Assembly: GCF_001625305.1 (NCBI RefSeq)
Contig: NW_017804464.1
Span: 5,041,269-5,105,268 of the forward strand
Length of the DNA: 64,000 nucleotides
From: Branchiostoma belcheri
Lineage: Eukaryota; Chordata; Leptocardii; Amphioxiformes; Branchiostomatidae
Reading direction: 5' to 3'
The position numbers and the translations under genes were made by a program. A model generated the notes under the pieces. The model was not told where the DNA came from, searched no databases, and saw only the letters and a list, made by a program, of their open reading frames with translations. Numbering within the stretch: position 1 is the stretch's first letter; each line of letters opens with the position of its first letter. Shown here piece by piece: positions 60,301-63,685 of this stretch.

Positions 60301-60640
60301 CGGTGAATGTACGTCTAAAACGACCTACTAACTTCATACAAAAGGCACTGCATATGTTTGTCCAAACATTCGAATCACGATAAAATGGCGAAAGTAAAAG
60401 GGGCCTAAACATCTATACATCAAGTTAACTACCACGAATTCGGTATAAAAGAACAACTAGATGCAACATGTCGTTATTCCTGACTAAAAATGACTGTTGC
60501 GCAATGGCGTTTCATCAGAAAACAAACCTTATAAAAGAAAGACGTCAAGAAGTTTAAAGAAGAGTCTCACCTTGAAACAATCGCTGTAGTTGCCATATGA
60601 TCAATGTGAAGACTAAAAACGCAGCGGCCCACCGCAACAT
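181..60640 (-). CDS. Giant SEA/EGF/TSP1/NIDO/AMOP mucin, 27 exons, 3' end outside window
   Basis: Predicted secreted or membrane-tethered giant mucin. Exon joins (minus strand, 5' to 3'): 60640-60571, 52066-51407, 51206-42164, 41984-29927, 29617-29505, 28634-28445, 27944-27875, 27143-26884, 26367-26197, 25470-23541, 23248-17858, 17678-9856, 9408-9296, 8908-8719, 8430-8361, 8045-7999, 7146-6973, 6597-6445, 5979-5854, 5052-4906, 4307-4165, 3541-3359, 3119-2958, 2552-2205, 1832-1682, 1177-1080, 325-181. Every junction is GT-AG and the donor phase of each exon equals the acceptor phase of the next, which argues for one gene. NIDO followed by AMOP is the signature of MUC4 and Mesh-type proteins, which normally continue into VWD; SEA plus EGF is typical of transmembrane mucins. 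About 13,300 residues are visible. Four of the large PTS exons contain small frame-breaking indels (see findings), which may be sequence errors. Seen: exons and domains. Inferred: a cell-surface or mucus barrier role, and the downstream VWD and membrane anchor. Confidence 0.85.
326..1079. other. Intron 26, no feature seen
   Basis: AT-rich intron between two AMOP exons. No exon, RNA gene or clear repeat could be supported. Confidence 0.6.
1080..1177 (-). CDS. Exon 26: AMOP domain, part 3
   Basis: 33 residues: [20 protein letters not shown], then [18 protein letters not shown]-x-x-G-x-L is the AMOP core. Phase 1 to 0, acceptor CTACGCAG|GA, donor AAAAG|GTAGGT. Confidence 0.85.
1178..1681. other. 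Intron 25, no feature seen
   Basis: AT-rich intron inside the AMOP domain with nothing recognisable. Confidence 0.6.
1682..1832 (-). CDS. Exon 25: AMOP domain, part 2
   Basis: 50 residues: [20 protein letters not shown], then [19 protein letters not shown] and [13 protein letters not shown]-x-x-x-A-Q-A-x-x-x-x-G-R-W and the next Cys are AMOP landmarks. Phase 0 to 1, donor CACAG|GTTTGT. Confidence 0.83.
1917..2060. repeat. (TG)n microsatellite in intron 24
   Basis: Interrupted TG dinucleotide tract on the plus strand. It accounts for the Cys/Val and His/Thr open frames seen across it. Confidence 0.9.
2205..2552 (-). CDS. Exon 24: NIDO end and AMOP start
   Basis: 116 residues: [19 protein letters not shown] (NIDO N-T-F-Q-A-V motif), [10 protein letters not shown] (NIDO P-A-I-x-G), then [20 protein letters not shown], where the domain changes to AMOP (A-C-x-x-W). 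The middle ([20 protein letters not shown]) is close to the NIDO tail. Phase 0 to 0, acceptor TTTTTAG|GA. Confidence 0.87.
2553..2957. other. Intron 23, no feature seen
   Basis: Intron between NIDO exons. Nothing recognisable. Confidence 0.6.
2958..3119 (-). CDS. Exon 23: NIDO domain, part 3
   Basis: 54 residues: [20 protein letters not shown], then [17 protein letters not shown]. The V-W-Y-Q start and the [16 protein letters not shown] core are strongly NIDO-like (TWxxV). One N-glycosylation sequon (NFT). Phase 0 to 0. Confidence 0.85.
3359..3541 (-). CDS. Exon 22: NIDO domain, part 2
   Basis: 61 residues: [19 protein letters not shown], then [20 protein letters not shown]. This fits the NIDO pattern of a beta strand with NG-I, followed by 'I.AF.A'-type residues. 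Phase 0 to 0. Confidence 0.78.
3542..4164. other. Intron 21 with short dispersed repeat
   Basis: The stretch at about 3598-3658 (CACAATTGGAAGTTCAACCA... and CAATTAGTGGTTAGACCAAT) resembles segments at 8637-8700 and 62999-63040. Otherwise nothing recognisable. Confidence 0.45.
4165..4307 (-). CDS. Exon 21: N-terminal part of NIDO region
   Basis: Reads [18 protein letters not shown], then [24 protein letters not shown]...D..L...D..S..I..P is the usual entry to a NIDO module in nidogen, Mesh and MUC4-type proteins. Phase 1 to 0, donor ATATGC|GTAAGT. Confidence 0.75.
4681..4728. repeat. 34-bp perfect palindrome flanked by 7-bp direct repeats
   Basis: Arms CAAGGAGGTTAAATA (4688-4702) and TATTTAACCTCCTTG (4707-4721) with a CTTG loop form a perfect 15-bp stem. 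CGTCAAT occurs immediately on both sides (4681-4687 and 4722-4728), which looks like a target duplication of a tiny insertion. It lies in intron 20. Confidence 0.8.
4906..5052 (-). CDS. Exon 20: second calcium-binding EGF domain
   Basis: Reads [19 protein letters not shown], then [15 protein letters not shown], then QGTGFVGEC. It has the cbEGF consensus with a slightly longer last loop. Phase 1 to 1, 147 nt, donor AAAG|GTCAGA. With exon 19 it forms a tandem cbEGF pair leading into NIDO. Confidence 0.87.
5523..5783 (-). mobile_element. tRNA-derived SINE
   Basis: Read on the minus strand: a tRNA-like head (GGGGTCGTGTGGCGTAACGA, then the B-box-like GGGTTCGAGTC), a conserved middle (GCCCTTGGGAAAGGCACTTA), an ACATGTTGGAAT-like segment, and an ATT-rich tail near 5523-5540. 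Same family and orientation as 27601-27860. It lies in intron 19. Confidence 0.82.
5854..5979 (-). CDS. Exon 19: calcium-binding EGF domain
   Basis: Reads [19 protein letters not shown], then [19 protein letters not shown] and ITCE. It is a canonical cbEGF: D-I-D-E-C at the start, N in C-x-N and aromatic F/Y positions for calcium binding and packing, six cysteines. Phase 1 to 1, 126 nt. Confidence 0.88.
5980..6444. other. Intron 18, no feature seen
   Basis: AT-rich intron between EGF exons with nothing recognisable. Confidence 0.6.
6445..6597 (-). CDS. Exon 18: EGF-like domain, atypical
   Basis: Reads [20 protein letters not shown], then [18 protein letters not shown], then TTFVRC. It starts like a calcium-binding EGF (DIDxC) but the spacing after the first Cys is wider and acidic. 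It contains an N-glycosylation sequon (NNGT). Phase 1 to 1, 153 nt, acceptor GCTGCAG|AC, donor CAAG|GTAGGA. Confidence 0.75.
6598..6972. other. Intron 17, no feature seen
   Basis: Intron between the TSP1 and EGF exons. Both flanks are phase 1 and no further exon could be placed, although overlapping open frames occur. Confidence 0.55.
6973..7146 (-). CDS. Exon 17: thrombospondin type 1 repeat
   Basis: 58 residues: [13 protein letters not shown], then [14 protein letters not shown], then [12 protein letters not shown] and QPCDLPPC. All TSP1 landmarks are present: WSxWS, CSxTCGxGxxxRxR and the six-cysteine pattern. Trp of the WxxW motif is a possible C-mannosylation site and STC a possible O-fucosylation site (family knowledge). 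Phase 1 to 1, acceptor GTCAG|AC, donor GGAC|GTATGT. Confidence 0.88.
7430..7763. mobile_element. MITE-like element with 39-bp terminal inverted repeats
   Basis: The left end AATGGACCTTTACCATTATT (7430 on, to 7468) is the reverse complement, with few mismatches, of the right end 7725-7763 (GGTAAACAAACTGTGACGTA...). There is no coding capacity. Target duplications were not clear. It lies in intron 16. Confidence 0.75.
7999..8045 (-). CDS. Exon 16: EGF-like domain B, last part
   Basis: A 47-nt exon encoding [15 protein letters not shown], with the C-x(5)-G-D-R-C-E end of an EGF domain. Acceptor CTCCAG|A, donor GTAG|GTAAGTC, phase 2 to 1. Together with exon 15 it completes one six-cysteine EGF. 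Confidence 0.78.
8046..8360. other. Intron 15, no feature seen
   Basis: AT-rich intron splitting EGF domain B. Nothing recognisable. Confidence 0.6.
8361..8430 (-). CDS. Exon 15: EGF-like domain B, first part
   Basis: Encodes [18 protein letters not shown] then KSRTCT. Cysteine spacing and the NGGEC motif are typical of EGF-like domains. Phase 1 to 2, 70 nt, equal in length to exon 7. Donor GCAC|GTAAGTAA. Confidence 0.78.
8719..8908 (-). CDS. Exon 14: SEA domain B, second half with GS cleavage motif
   Basis: Reads [19 protein letters not shown], then [17 protein letters not shown], then [29 protein letters not shown] (GGT AGC at 8836-8831) is very close to the FRPGSVVV loop of MUC1-type SEA domains that self-cleave between Gly and Ser. 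Phase 0 to 1, 190 nt. Donor ACAG|GTGCTA lies at the edge of a short dispersed repeat. Confidence 0.82.
8956..9219 (+). mobile_element. tRNA-derived SINE
   Basis: Head GTGGGGTCGTGTGGCGTAGA (A box) and GGGTTCGAGTCCTGACATGC (perfect B box), then GTGCCCTTGGAAAAGGCACT, and a tail ending AAATGTTGGAATAAAAAATA. It sits in the intron that splits SEA domain B. Pol III transcription from its own boxes is possible but not shown. Confidence 0.85.
9296..9408 (-). CDS. Exon 13: SEA domain B, first half
   Basis: Reads [20 protein letters not shown] then [18 protein letters not shown]. Same layout and length (113 nt, phase 1 to 0) as exon 5. Acceptor TTTCTAG|TT, donor ACACG|GTGGGT. It joins the SEA second half at 8908. 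Confidence 0.78.
9409..9855. other. Intron 12, no feature seen
   Basis: Intron between the half-EGF end of exon 12 and SEA domain B. Nothing recognisable. Confidence 0.6.
9856..17678 (-). CDS. Exon 12: PTS exon of 9-residue units ending in half-EGF
   Basis: Starts [20 protein letters not shown] after acceptor TTGCATAG|GTG (phase 0). The right part has TTQPTSTVK 9-residue units and two anchor copies (about 16150 and 17000). The middle (13.1-15.8 kb) is a roughly 800-bp unit in three copies. The left part (9.9-12.9 kb) is nearly pure 9-residue TTxxPSTVK units of 27 bp. The end is a half-[36 protein letters not shown] at donor CTTG|GTAAGAA, closely matching the half-EGF of exon 4. Frame breaks: 1-nt losses near 12317 and 12895, and a cluster of small indels at about 13075-13390. 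Confidence 0.75.
9950..12900 (-). repeat. 27-bp (9-residue) PTS tandem array
   Basis: About a hundred 27-bp units coding TTxxPSTVK. Runs of near-identical paired units ([18 protein letters not shown] and [18 protein letters not shown]) show recent local expansion. Lies within exon 12. Confidence 0.88.
13100..15800 (-). repeat. About 800-bp higher-order repeat, three copies
   Basis: The landmark TTCTCCATGTGGTGGAAGG, coding the non-PTS block [16 protein letters not shown], occurs just right of 13912, 14701 and 15512 (spacings 789 and 811 bp). Each is preceded by [22 protein letters not shown] units. Lies within exon 12. Confidence 0.85.
17858..23248 (-). CDS. Exon 11: PTS exon with anchor repeats
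   Basis: About 1,800 residues of [20 protein letters not shown] repeats. The sequence is dominated by Thr with Glu/Lys spacing ([15 protein letters not shown]) and holds seven copies of the [11 protein letters not shown](L) anchor. The higher-order unit is roughly 650-800 bp. Two 1-nt gains near 20180 and 20279 break and then shift the frame (total +2, consistent with the exon length). The last codons are VYSST at donor AGCACG|GTAAGAAA, phase 0. Confidence 0.72.
23541..25470 (-). CDS. Exon 10: PTS exon of 71-residue units (cassette D)
   Basis: Starts [19 protein letters not shown], the leader shared with exons 3 and 4, then 71-residue (213-bp) units such as the pair spaced exactly 213 bp apart near 24634 and 24847. 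The frame is fully open over 1,930 nt with no indels. Acceptor ACCTTAG|GA (phase 1). Donor TCCCC|GTACGT (phase 2), pairing with acceptor TTCCTTCCAG|A at 23248. An alternative phase-0 pair (GTAC|GTATAA with ATTCCAG|CCA) is possible and would change only a couple of residues. Confidence 0.75.
25708..25950 (+). mobile_element. tRNA-derived SINE, second family
   Basis: Head GTGGCGTCGGGTGGTGTAGT with B box GTGTTCGATTCCGAGTC. The middle GTGCCCTTGGGAAAGGCACT is shared with the other SINEs, but the 3' part differs (GGGTACCTAACTTCGGTTGG...TTGTGGCGCCGAATGGCAGC). It lies in intron 9. The 3' boundary is approximate. Confidence 0.78.
26197..26367 (-). CDS. Exon 9: short PTS exon
   Basis: 57 residues ([20 protein letters not shown]...[18 protein letters not shown]), phase 1 to 1. 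The acceptor ATTACAG|AT was chosen because it is the only one nearby that keeps phase 1 with exon 8. Another AG at 26413 would be out of phase. Donor AATG|GTAAGATT. Confidence 0.62.
26539..26705. mobile_element. Inverted-repeat element
   Basis: AGACTCCTTTTGAAGGCTGA at the left and its imperfect complement (TTCAGCCTGCAAAAGGAGTCT region) at the right. The right half is also found at about 62620-62684. It lies in intron 8 and has no coding content. Confidence 0.65.
26884..27143 (-). CDS. Exon 8: EGF A end plus PTS segment
   Basis: Begins [13 protein letters not shown], which supplies the last two cysteines of EGF A. It then passes straight into PTS sequence ([18 protein letters not shown]..., with a truncated ETTQPPTVV anchor lacking RDTTLV). 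It ends TTEG at donor GAAG|GTAACTC. Phase 2 to 1, 260 nt. In the paralogous module the equivalent exon (7999-8045) is only 47 nt and closes the EGF with GDRCE, so this copy has an EGF end fused to mucin sequence. Confidence 0.68.
27402..27560 (-). mobile_element. tRNA-derived SINE fragment
   Basis: A diverged copy on the minus strand: degenerate tRNA-like head (right end), GTGCCCTTGTAAAAGGCACT, and a 3' segment (ACCTCGCTTCGGTTAGGGAC) related to the 25708 copy. It lies in intron 7 beside another SINE. Confidence 0.72.
27601..27860 (-). mobile_element. tRNA-derived SINE
   Basis: Full copy on the minus strand: tRNA-like head with B box GGGTTCGAGTCCTGACATGC, GCCCTTGGGAAAGGCACTTT, and an AAATAATAATAATT tail. 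Its head ends about 14 nt left of the exon 7 donor at 27874. Confidence 0.85.
27875..27944 (-). CDS. Exon 7: EGF-like domain A, first part
   Basis: Encodes [19 protein letters not shown] then RICA, the first four cysteines of an EGF-like domain, following the SEA domain as in its paralogue (8361-8430, also 70 nt). Acceptor CTAG|CT, donor GCGC|GTAAGTAC, phase 1 to 2. Two SINEs occupy the following intron. Confidence 0.72.
27945..28444. other. Intron 6, no feature seen
   Basis: AT-rich intron between SEA A and EGF A. Nothing recognisable. Confidence 0.6.
28445..28634 (-). CDS. Exon 6: SEA domain A, second half with GS cleavage motif
   Basis: Reads [19 protein letters not shown], then [19 protein letters not shown], then a helix [20 protein letters not shown]. 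The F-x-x-G-S-L-I-V-D segment (GGA AGC at 28562-28557) matches the G|SVVV loop where SEA domains of MUC1-type proteins self-cleave between Gly and Ser. Phase 0 to 1, 190 nt, same length as 8719-8908. Domain identity comes from the motif and the matching pair; cleavage itself is inference. Confidence 0.78.
28720..28938. mobile_element. Foldback element with about 80-bp arms
   Basis: The left arm starts TAACATCTGTGTCCATAATA and continues through ACAGTGTGCTTTAAGATATT. The right arm is its near-perfect complement, ending GACACAGATGTTA at 28938. A loop of about 60 bp separates them. It sits in the intron that splits SEA domain A. Confidence 0.82.
29505..29617 (-). CDS. Exon 5: SEA domain A, first half
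   Basis: Reads [19 protein letters not shown] then [18 protein letters not shown]. This is the first strand and helix of a SEA domain (aromatic-rich start, then the S-x-x-F helix). Acceptor TTTCAG|CT, donor ATG|GTTAGT, phase 1 to 0, 113 nt, exactly the length of its paralogue at 9296-9408. Joined directly to the exon at 28634. Confidence 0.75.
29618..29926. other. Intron 4 with short (CA)n tract
   Basis: Contains a CA dinucleotide run (29701-29718) and GATA-rich sequence. Nothing else recognisable. Confidence 0.6.
29927..41984 (-). CDS. Exon 4: 12-kb PTS mucin exon (cassettes B and C) ending in half-EGF
   Basis: Reads [10 protein letters not shown] into 71-residue units (42.0-38.5 kb), then short TTQ/anchor repeats with anchor copies (38.4-33.4 kb), then a second 71-residue-unit block (33.3-30.2 kb) that begins with the same [21 protein letters not shown] leader but with no intron in front. 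The last part is a cysteine-containing EGF-like half: [30 protein letters not shown], ending CLLG at donor G|GTGAGTG. That half-EGF directly precedes the SEA domain. Three frame breaks: +1 near 40559 (A run), -4 near 38790, +1 near 34215. Their sum explains why the exon length is not a multiple of three although both ends are phase 1. Confidence 0.75.
42164..51206 (-). CDS. Exon 3: 9-kb PTS mucin exon (cassette A)
   Basis: About 3,000 residues of Thr/Ser/Pro repeats. The first part (about 51.2-47.2 kb) is built of 71-residue units of the type [13 protein letters not shown]...[23 protein letters not shown], unusual for a mucin in having one conserved Phe pair and regular Glu/Asp. The second part (47.2-42.2 kb) is short [20 protein letters not shown] repeats with three full-frame copies of the [13 protein letters not shown] anchor before the frame breaks and two after. 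Expected heavy O-glycosylation on Thr/Ser (family knowledge). The acceptor chosen is ACCATAG|GGCAG, which preserves phase 1 and matches the equivalent starts of exons 4 and 10; an alternative in-phase acceptor (CCCAAG|TC) lies about 30 nt upstream. Two 1-nt losses near 44255 and 44292 break the frame. The exon ends MEPTREG|GTAAGATT. Confidence 0.75.
51407..52066 (-). CDS. Exon 2: N-terminal Ser/Thr-rich linker with dibasic site
   Basis: 220 residues between the signal peptide and the first repeat block. It begins [18 protein letters not shown] and contains a basic RLKR followed by an acidic stretch (NDEYEEE). RLKR fits the furin consensus R-X-K/R-R, so proprotein cleavage is possible (inference). 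The rest is Ser/Thr-rich but not repetitive, with more charged residues than the later exons. It ends in LEPTREG at a donor G|GTAAGATT. The end of exon 3 (42164) has the nearly identical coding end and donor, showing that this exon end was part of a later duplication. Phase 1 to phase 1, 660 nt, no indels. Confidence 0.8.
52452..52720 (+). pseudogene. Decayed 3' end of a LINE reverse-transcriptase ORF
   Basis: The plus strand reads [12 protein letters not shown], then [14 protein letters not shown], then after stops and shifts [11 protein letters not shown] and, in another frame, [16 protein letters not shown]. This is the familiar C-terminus of CR1/L2-type non-LTR retrotransposon polyproteins (conserved R-T-x-x-W-N-S-L-P and a Leu-Asp-Ser-Phe helix). 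It is 5' truncated, broken by frameshifts and stops, and lies in intron 1. The call rests on recalled family patterns, not a search. Confidence 0.65.
53386..53480. repeat. About 32-bp tandem repeat, three copies
   Basis: TGTAATACCTAGATT followed by an AAAAATGACA-type stretch starts at 53386, 53417 and 53450. Lies in intron 1. Confidence 0.8.
54045..54459. mobile_element. MITE copy 1 (AGGCCACAGC family)
   Basis: 415 bp with terminal inverted repeats: AGGCCACAGCAAGTAAATTT at the left and the complement of AGGCCACAGCAAGTAATCTT at the right, extending about 30 bp. No coding capacity. Related copies are at 55756, 57253 and 61743. Target duplication not resolved. Confidence 0.82.
54499..54697. mobile_element. 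Foldback element with 9-bp target-site duplication
   Basis: The element (54508-54688, 181 bp) has arms of about 75-80 bp starting TAGCCTCTACCAGGCTTGGG. It is flanked by ACCTTACAT at 54499-54507 and 54689-54697. A 9-bp duplication is typical of Mutator-like elements. A nearby duplicated segment (53980-54040) shows the same site without the insertion. Confidence 0.88.
55756..56269. mobile_element. MITE copy 2, opposite orientation
   Basis: 514 bp, ends AGGCCACAGCAAGTAATTTT and ...TTTACTTGCTGTGGCC. The inside matches copy 1 in reverse orientation over the segments near AATCAGAGCCTTGTC and CTTCCGGCATGGCA, plus an extra internal part around 56040-56240 shared with copy 4. Confidence 0.8.
57253..57624. 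mobile_element. MITE copy 3
   Basis: 372 bp in the same orientation as copy 1. Ends AGGCCAGAGCAAATAATTTT and ...ATTACTTGTTGTGGCCT. The interior is about 85-90% like copy 1 by eye. Confidence 0.8.
58498..58955. repeat. Irregular tandem repeat, three copies
   Basis: ACAAAAGTATAACTAA...CAACTTCTCGTTTTT segments begin near 58549, 58681 and 58855, with units of about 130-175 bp that differ by small deletions. Lies in intron 1, next to the 390-bp satellite. Confidence 0.78.
58964..60428. repeat. 390-bp satellite, nearly four copies
   Basis: Units begin CCCTTAGTCTATCAGGATGT at 58964, 59355, 59747 and 60136 (spacings 391, 392, 389). The last copy is cut at about 60428. The copies are highly similar, indicating recent amplification. 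The array ends about 140 bp from the signal-peptide exon. Confidence 0.9.
60571..60640 (-). CDS. Exon 1: start codon and signal peptide
   Basis: Encodes 23 residues: a short basic start (MLRW), a hydrophobic core ([12 protein letters not shown]) and a polar end (QLQRLFQ), then splits a Gly codon at a strong donor (CAAG|GTGAGA). This is the form of a cleavable signal peptide or signal anchor. The start is supported by an in-frame stop (TAA, 60697-60695) 18 codons upstream, with no intervening in-frame ATG, and by a G at -3. The leftover G joins the GT at 52066 to make Gly in the reading frame of the next exon. A further upstream non-coding exon cannot be excluded. Confidence 0.8.
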
Positions 60641-61742
60641 TTCGTAGAAGAAAAAAAGGAATCGTTGCAGAAATAAAATCTGCAAAGTTCCTGTTTACGA
60701 GTCGATTATCTGGAAAACTCGTCCGACTAGGTCTTCTCGGATGCGAAGCTGCTGTTGACAACACGCAGTTCTAAATCCTCACGTTGTTGATGCAGTTTTC
60801 CGGAGAAAAACTTATGAGACATGTCAAAGGACTGTTCCCAAAACGTTGCCGAAAGTTTAGAATGAGCGGTCTTCTTTCGTTTCACGTAACTAGACAAAAA
60901 TGTTAGACATCGAGCCAACAGGCGATGTCGCCGCCATCACAGAGTTGTAGTCGGCTTTGTCTGTCATTTGTGTAACCAAATTAGGGTGAGGGGTGGCCGT
61001 CCTGTAGCAGGCGTGGCTTTTTAGCCGCGGGAGACTTTTTGATATGATGACGGACTGGTTTATCCACTTCTGCTACTTTTTTTGTTTGGCTACCGAACCT
61101 TTTCTACGTTGCCATGGTGTTAGCAAATCCAGCTGCAGGATATATATGTCTCGTTTTTATTTTGGAAACTGAAAAGGGTTTACTTTACAGAATAAATAAG
61201 GAAAAAAGTGAAAAAAATGCCACTACACGTGCTTGACAACGTTTGTATTTACGTTGCTATGGCAACACTGTGGACCTAGTGCCCCATTTTCCGAAGCATA
61301 TACTGCAGTCACACAACGTTTCGAATAACTCTGTCCTTTTTCAAAGTAAATACGGTTGATAATAAATCCCACTACTCTTTACTCCTTTTCATCGACTTTA
61401 ATTTAAAGGGTCCAAGAACCTTATAAGAGTCAGAAATACCGGCAGAACGAATGGTAATTATTTGGCACCTCGCTAAGGACGGGTAATTACGAGTTAAGTG
61501 GTCCACAGATAATCACTCACATTTTTTTGTCGTGGGAATCCTCGTGTACTAGTATCGTGTGTACCGCTTGTAAAATTACACTGATTATCTACCATAAAAC
61601 ATCTGTAAATGACGTCACAGTGTTTTAAAGGCAGTTTTTTTACCGCGGTTTGAAATGTGAGTTAAATGTCAAAGGTCAGACAGCAGAAATAGCCGCCGGG
61701 CTGGTTTGGACGCCCCCCTCCCTTCTTAGAAAAGGTAGCTGT

Positions 61743-62209
61743 AAGGCAACAGCAAGTCAATTTTATGGATGGCATCAGCGCGCGCATTAATTTTCGCCTG
61801 ATGTAAAAAAAAAAAAGAAATTTTGTTGCCTTCTGACAGTGGTCAACATGCCGAAAATGGGCAAAGTTGTCTGTTGCCATGCCGGAAGGTGGATGGCAGA
61901 TAAATATGGAGAGAGGAGACAAGAAAAGGCTCTGATTTAATGTTTTTGTCTTTTTCTTTGATGCAGCGATGTATTTCATTCCCTTTATGTGTAATGTTCC
62001 CTGAATTAAAACCATTTGTACAATGATTAAAACTTATTTTTCAGTGGATGTTGTAATTAGTTGACAGTAAACTCAGCACAATATTCTTGTTTAACAAGGT
62101 TTATGATATCAAAATTTGAAAATGTTGTTTTTTGGCACTCCTTGTTTTGTTTTCACCCTATAGCATTAGATTTGGAGTCTGCTTAGGATGTCATCCATAC
62201 AATTAACTA
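61743..62209. mobile_element. MITE copy 4
   Basis: 467 bp in the orientation of copy 2. Left end AGGCAACAGCAAGTCAATTT; the right end (GATGTCATCCATACAATTAA) has lost the last bases. The internal part (AATCTAATGC complement, ATTTGGAGTCTG) is shared with copy 2. Confidence 0.75.
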
Positions 62210-63292
62210 ATGGATGATTACTAACCGATAGTATGGTTGACAGGGCTCGTGTACAGAAGCAATAATACAGGGACAGGTGTTGTGCTAGTCATCCTTATGC
62301 TTATAATCCTAAAGAAATAAAGAATAGTACAGAACTTTAACGAGAGAGCTTCAGAAGGTCCATTCTCTGGAACAGATTCAATCCCCCAAGTGGGTGTACC
62401 GGTTGGGTATGTTTTGTTGTCTTCTCTGCGTATTTGCTTCTCTCTCTCTTTCTTTCTATCTCTCTCTTTACATATGTTTTTTCTTTTTCAGGAGAAGGCT
62501 AAAACGAAGAGGTTGAGATATCAAAAAGGTACACTACTTGACAGACGTTACTAAACGTAAAATGGGGATATCATTGGACAGAGGAGATGCAGGAAAAAAG
62601 GCGGGCGGGGAATTTCCTCCGGCCAATGATATCCCCTTTTTAGGCCAATTTCTACTATTTATTTAGCCTTTAAAAGGAGTCTGCATTTCTATGGTTTAAT
62701 TTTTGCATTTCTACGTCACCAAGAGACCACGTCTATCGATATATTAGACGTTAAACAAGGCCAACAACAACTTTTGAACATGGTCATATGACCTGTGGTG
62801 CTTTTTTTTTCTTATATCTCTCGAGCACCTTTACCTTTGACACTGGGCAACCACAATCTTATTTATTAACCTCCTTGTAAGCGAAATCATTTTTATTGCT
62901 TGACAGGTGTTACATTTCACACGTATGTCGTCGCCGTCAGCTAATTAGCCTGTTACAAACGACAGTGTACAACCGTCAGTCAATAGACCGAACAAGGTTG
63001 TCCATCACAATTAGCGGTTCGACCAATGACAGGGTGGCAGCATCTCTACGTCTTACGTATTTGGGCGGGGCTAGTTATGGGACCAGTCTTATTACGGTGA
63101 CAGTTTAGTTGCTTTGTTGTGCTAAAGGCCCTTCTGGGAAGGATCCGATTTCGGCACTGATATAACTTCAAATTCCTTCAGGATTTTACCTGAAACTACT
63201 GGGCACTGGCTATGTATGTAGCTTGAGCACCTCGAGCTGTGACTTTGTAGACCTCGCCATTATTATACAGGGTTTTCATTGACGTCATTGTA

Positions 63293-63685
63293 AGGCCATG
63301 TTGATTTGATTACATGGATGACATCTGCGCGCGCATGAATTTTCGTCCGTTTCCACAAAAAAAGTTTTCGACCATACTGTAAATGGTACCAAATGAGCGA
63401 ATATATGTCGTATGTTGCAAAAAAAGTATTGGAAAACGATACTAATGTCATAGAATGCTGAAATCAATTCAGAAAAGAAGAAAAAAGTGTGAAGAAATGA
63501 AAATGAAGATTCTATTATTCGCCATACCGTACTCTGTGATTCTGTGTGTTTGTTTACCTTTTATGACCACGCAGATTTCATAATGAAGTCACCTTTTCTT
63601 GACAAACTTTTTTTTTATTCGCACGCTCGCGTCAGTTTTGGGGTTCCCACTGTTTGTCATCCATATAATCAAATTAACATGGCCT
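63293..63685. mobile_element. MITE copy 5, related subfamily
   Basis: 393 bp with ends AGGCCATGTTGATTTGATTA and ...TAATCAAATTAACATGGCCT. Next to the ends, ATGGATGACAT and GTCATCCAT are shared with the AGGCCACAGC family, but the outermost repeat and the interior differ. Confidence 0.78.

Larger units (their letters stand above)
52067..60570. other. Intron 1 (8.5 kb), no other gene
   Basis: Apart from the LINE remnant, MITEs, foldback and tandem arrays listed separately, only short unsupported open frames were seen. A small GC-rich segment at 56763-56887 has 9-bp inverted ends (GGCTCCATT and AATGGAGCC) around GGATCGAGCCGG motifs. Confidence 0.6.

Noticed and set aside
60441..60450. TATAAAAG string as promoter
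   Set aside because: Plus orientation, inside intron 1 of the minus-strand gene, with no plus-strand gene downstream.
61662..62015. 117-codon open frame
   Set aside because: Lies across MITE copy 4 and resembles the frame at 55650-56003, which is copy 2 of the same element.
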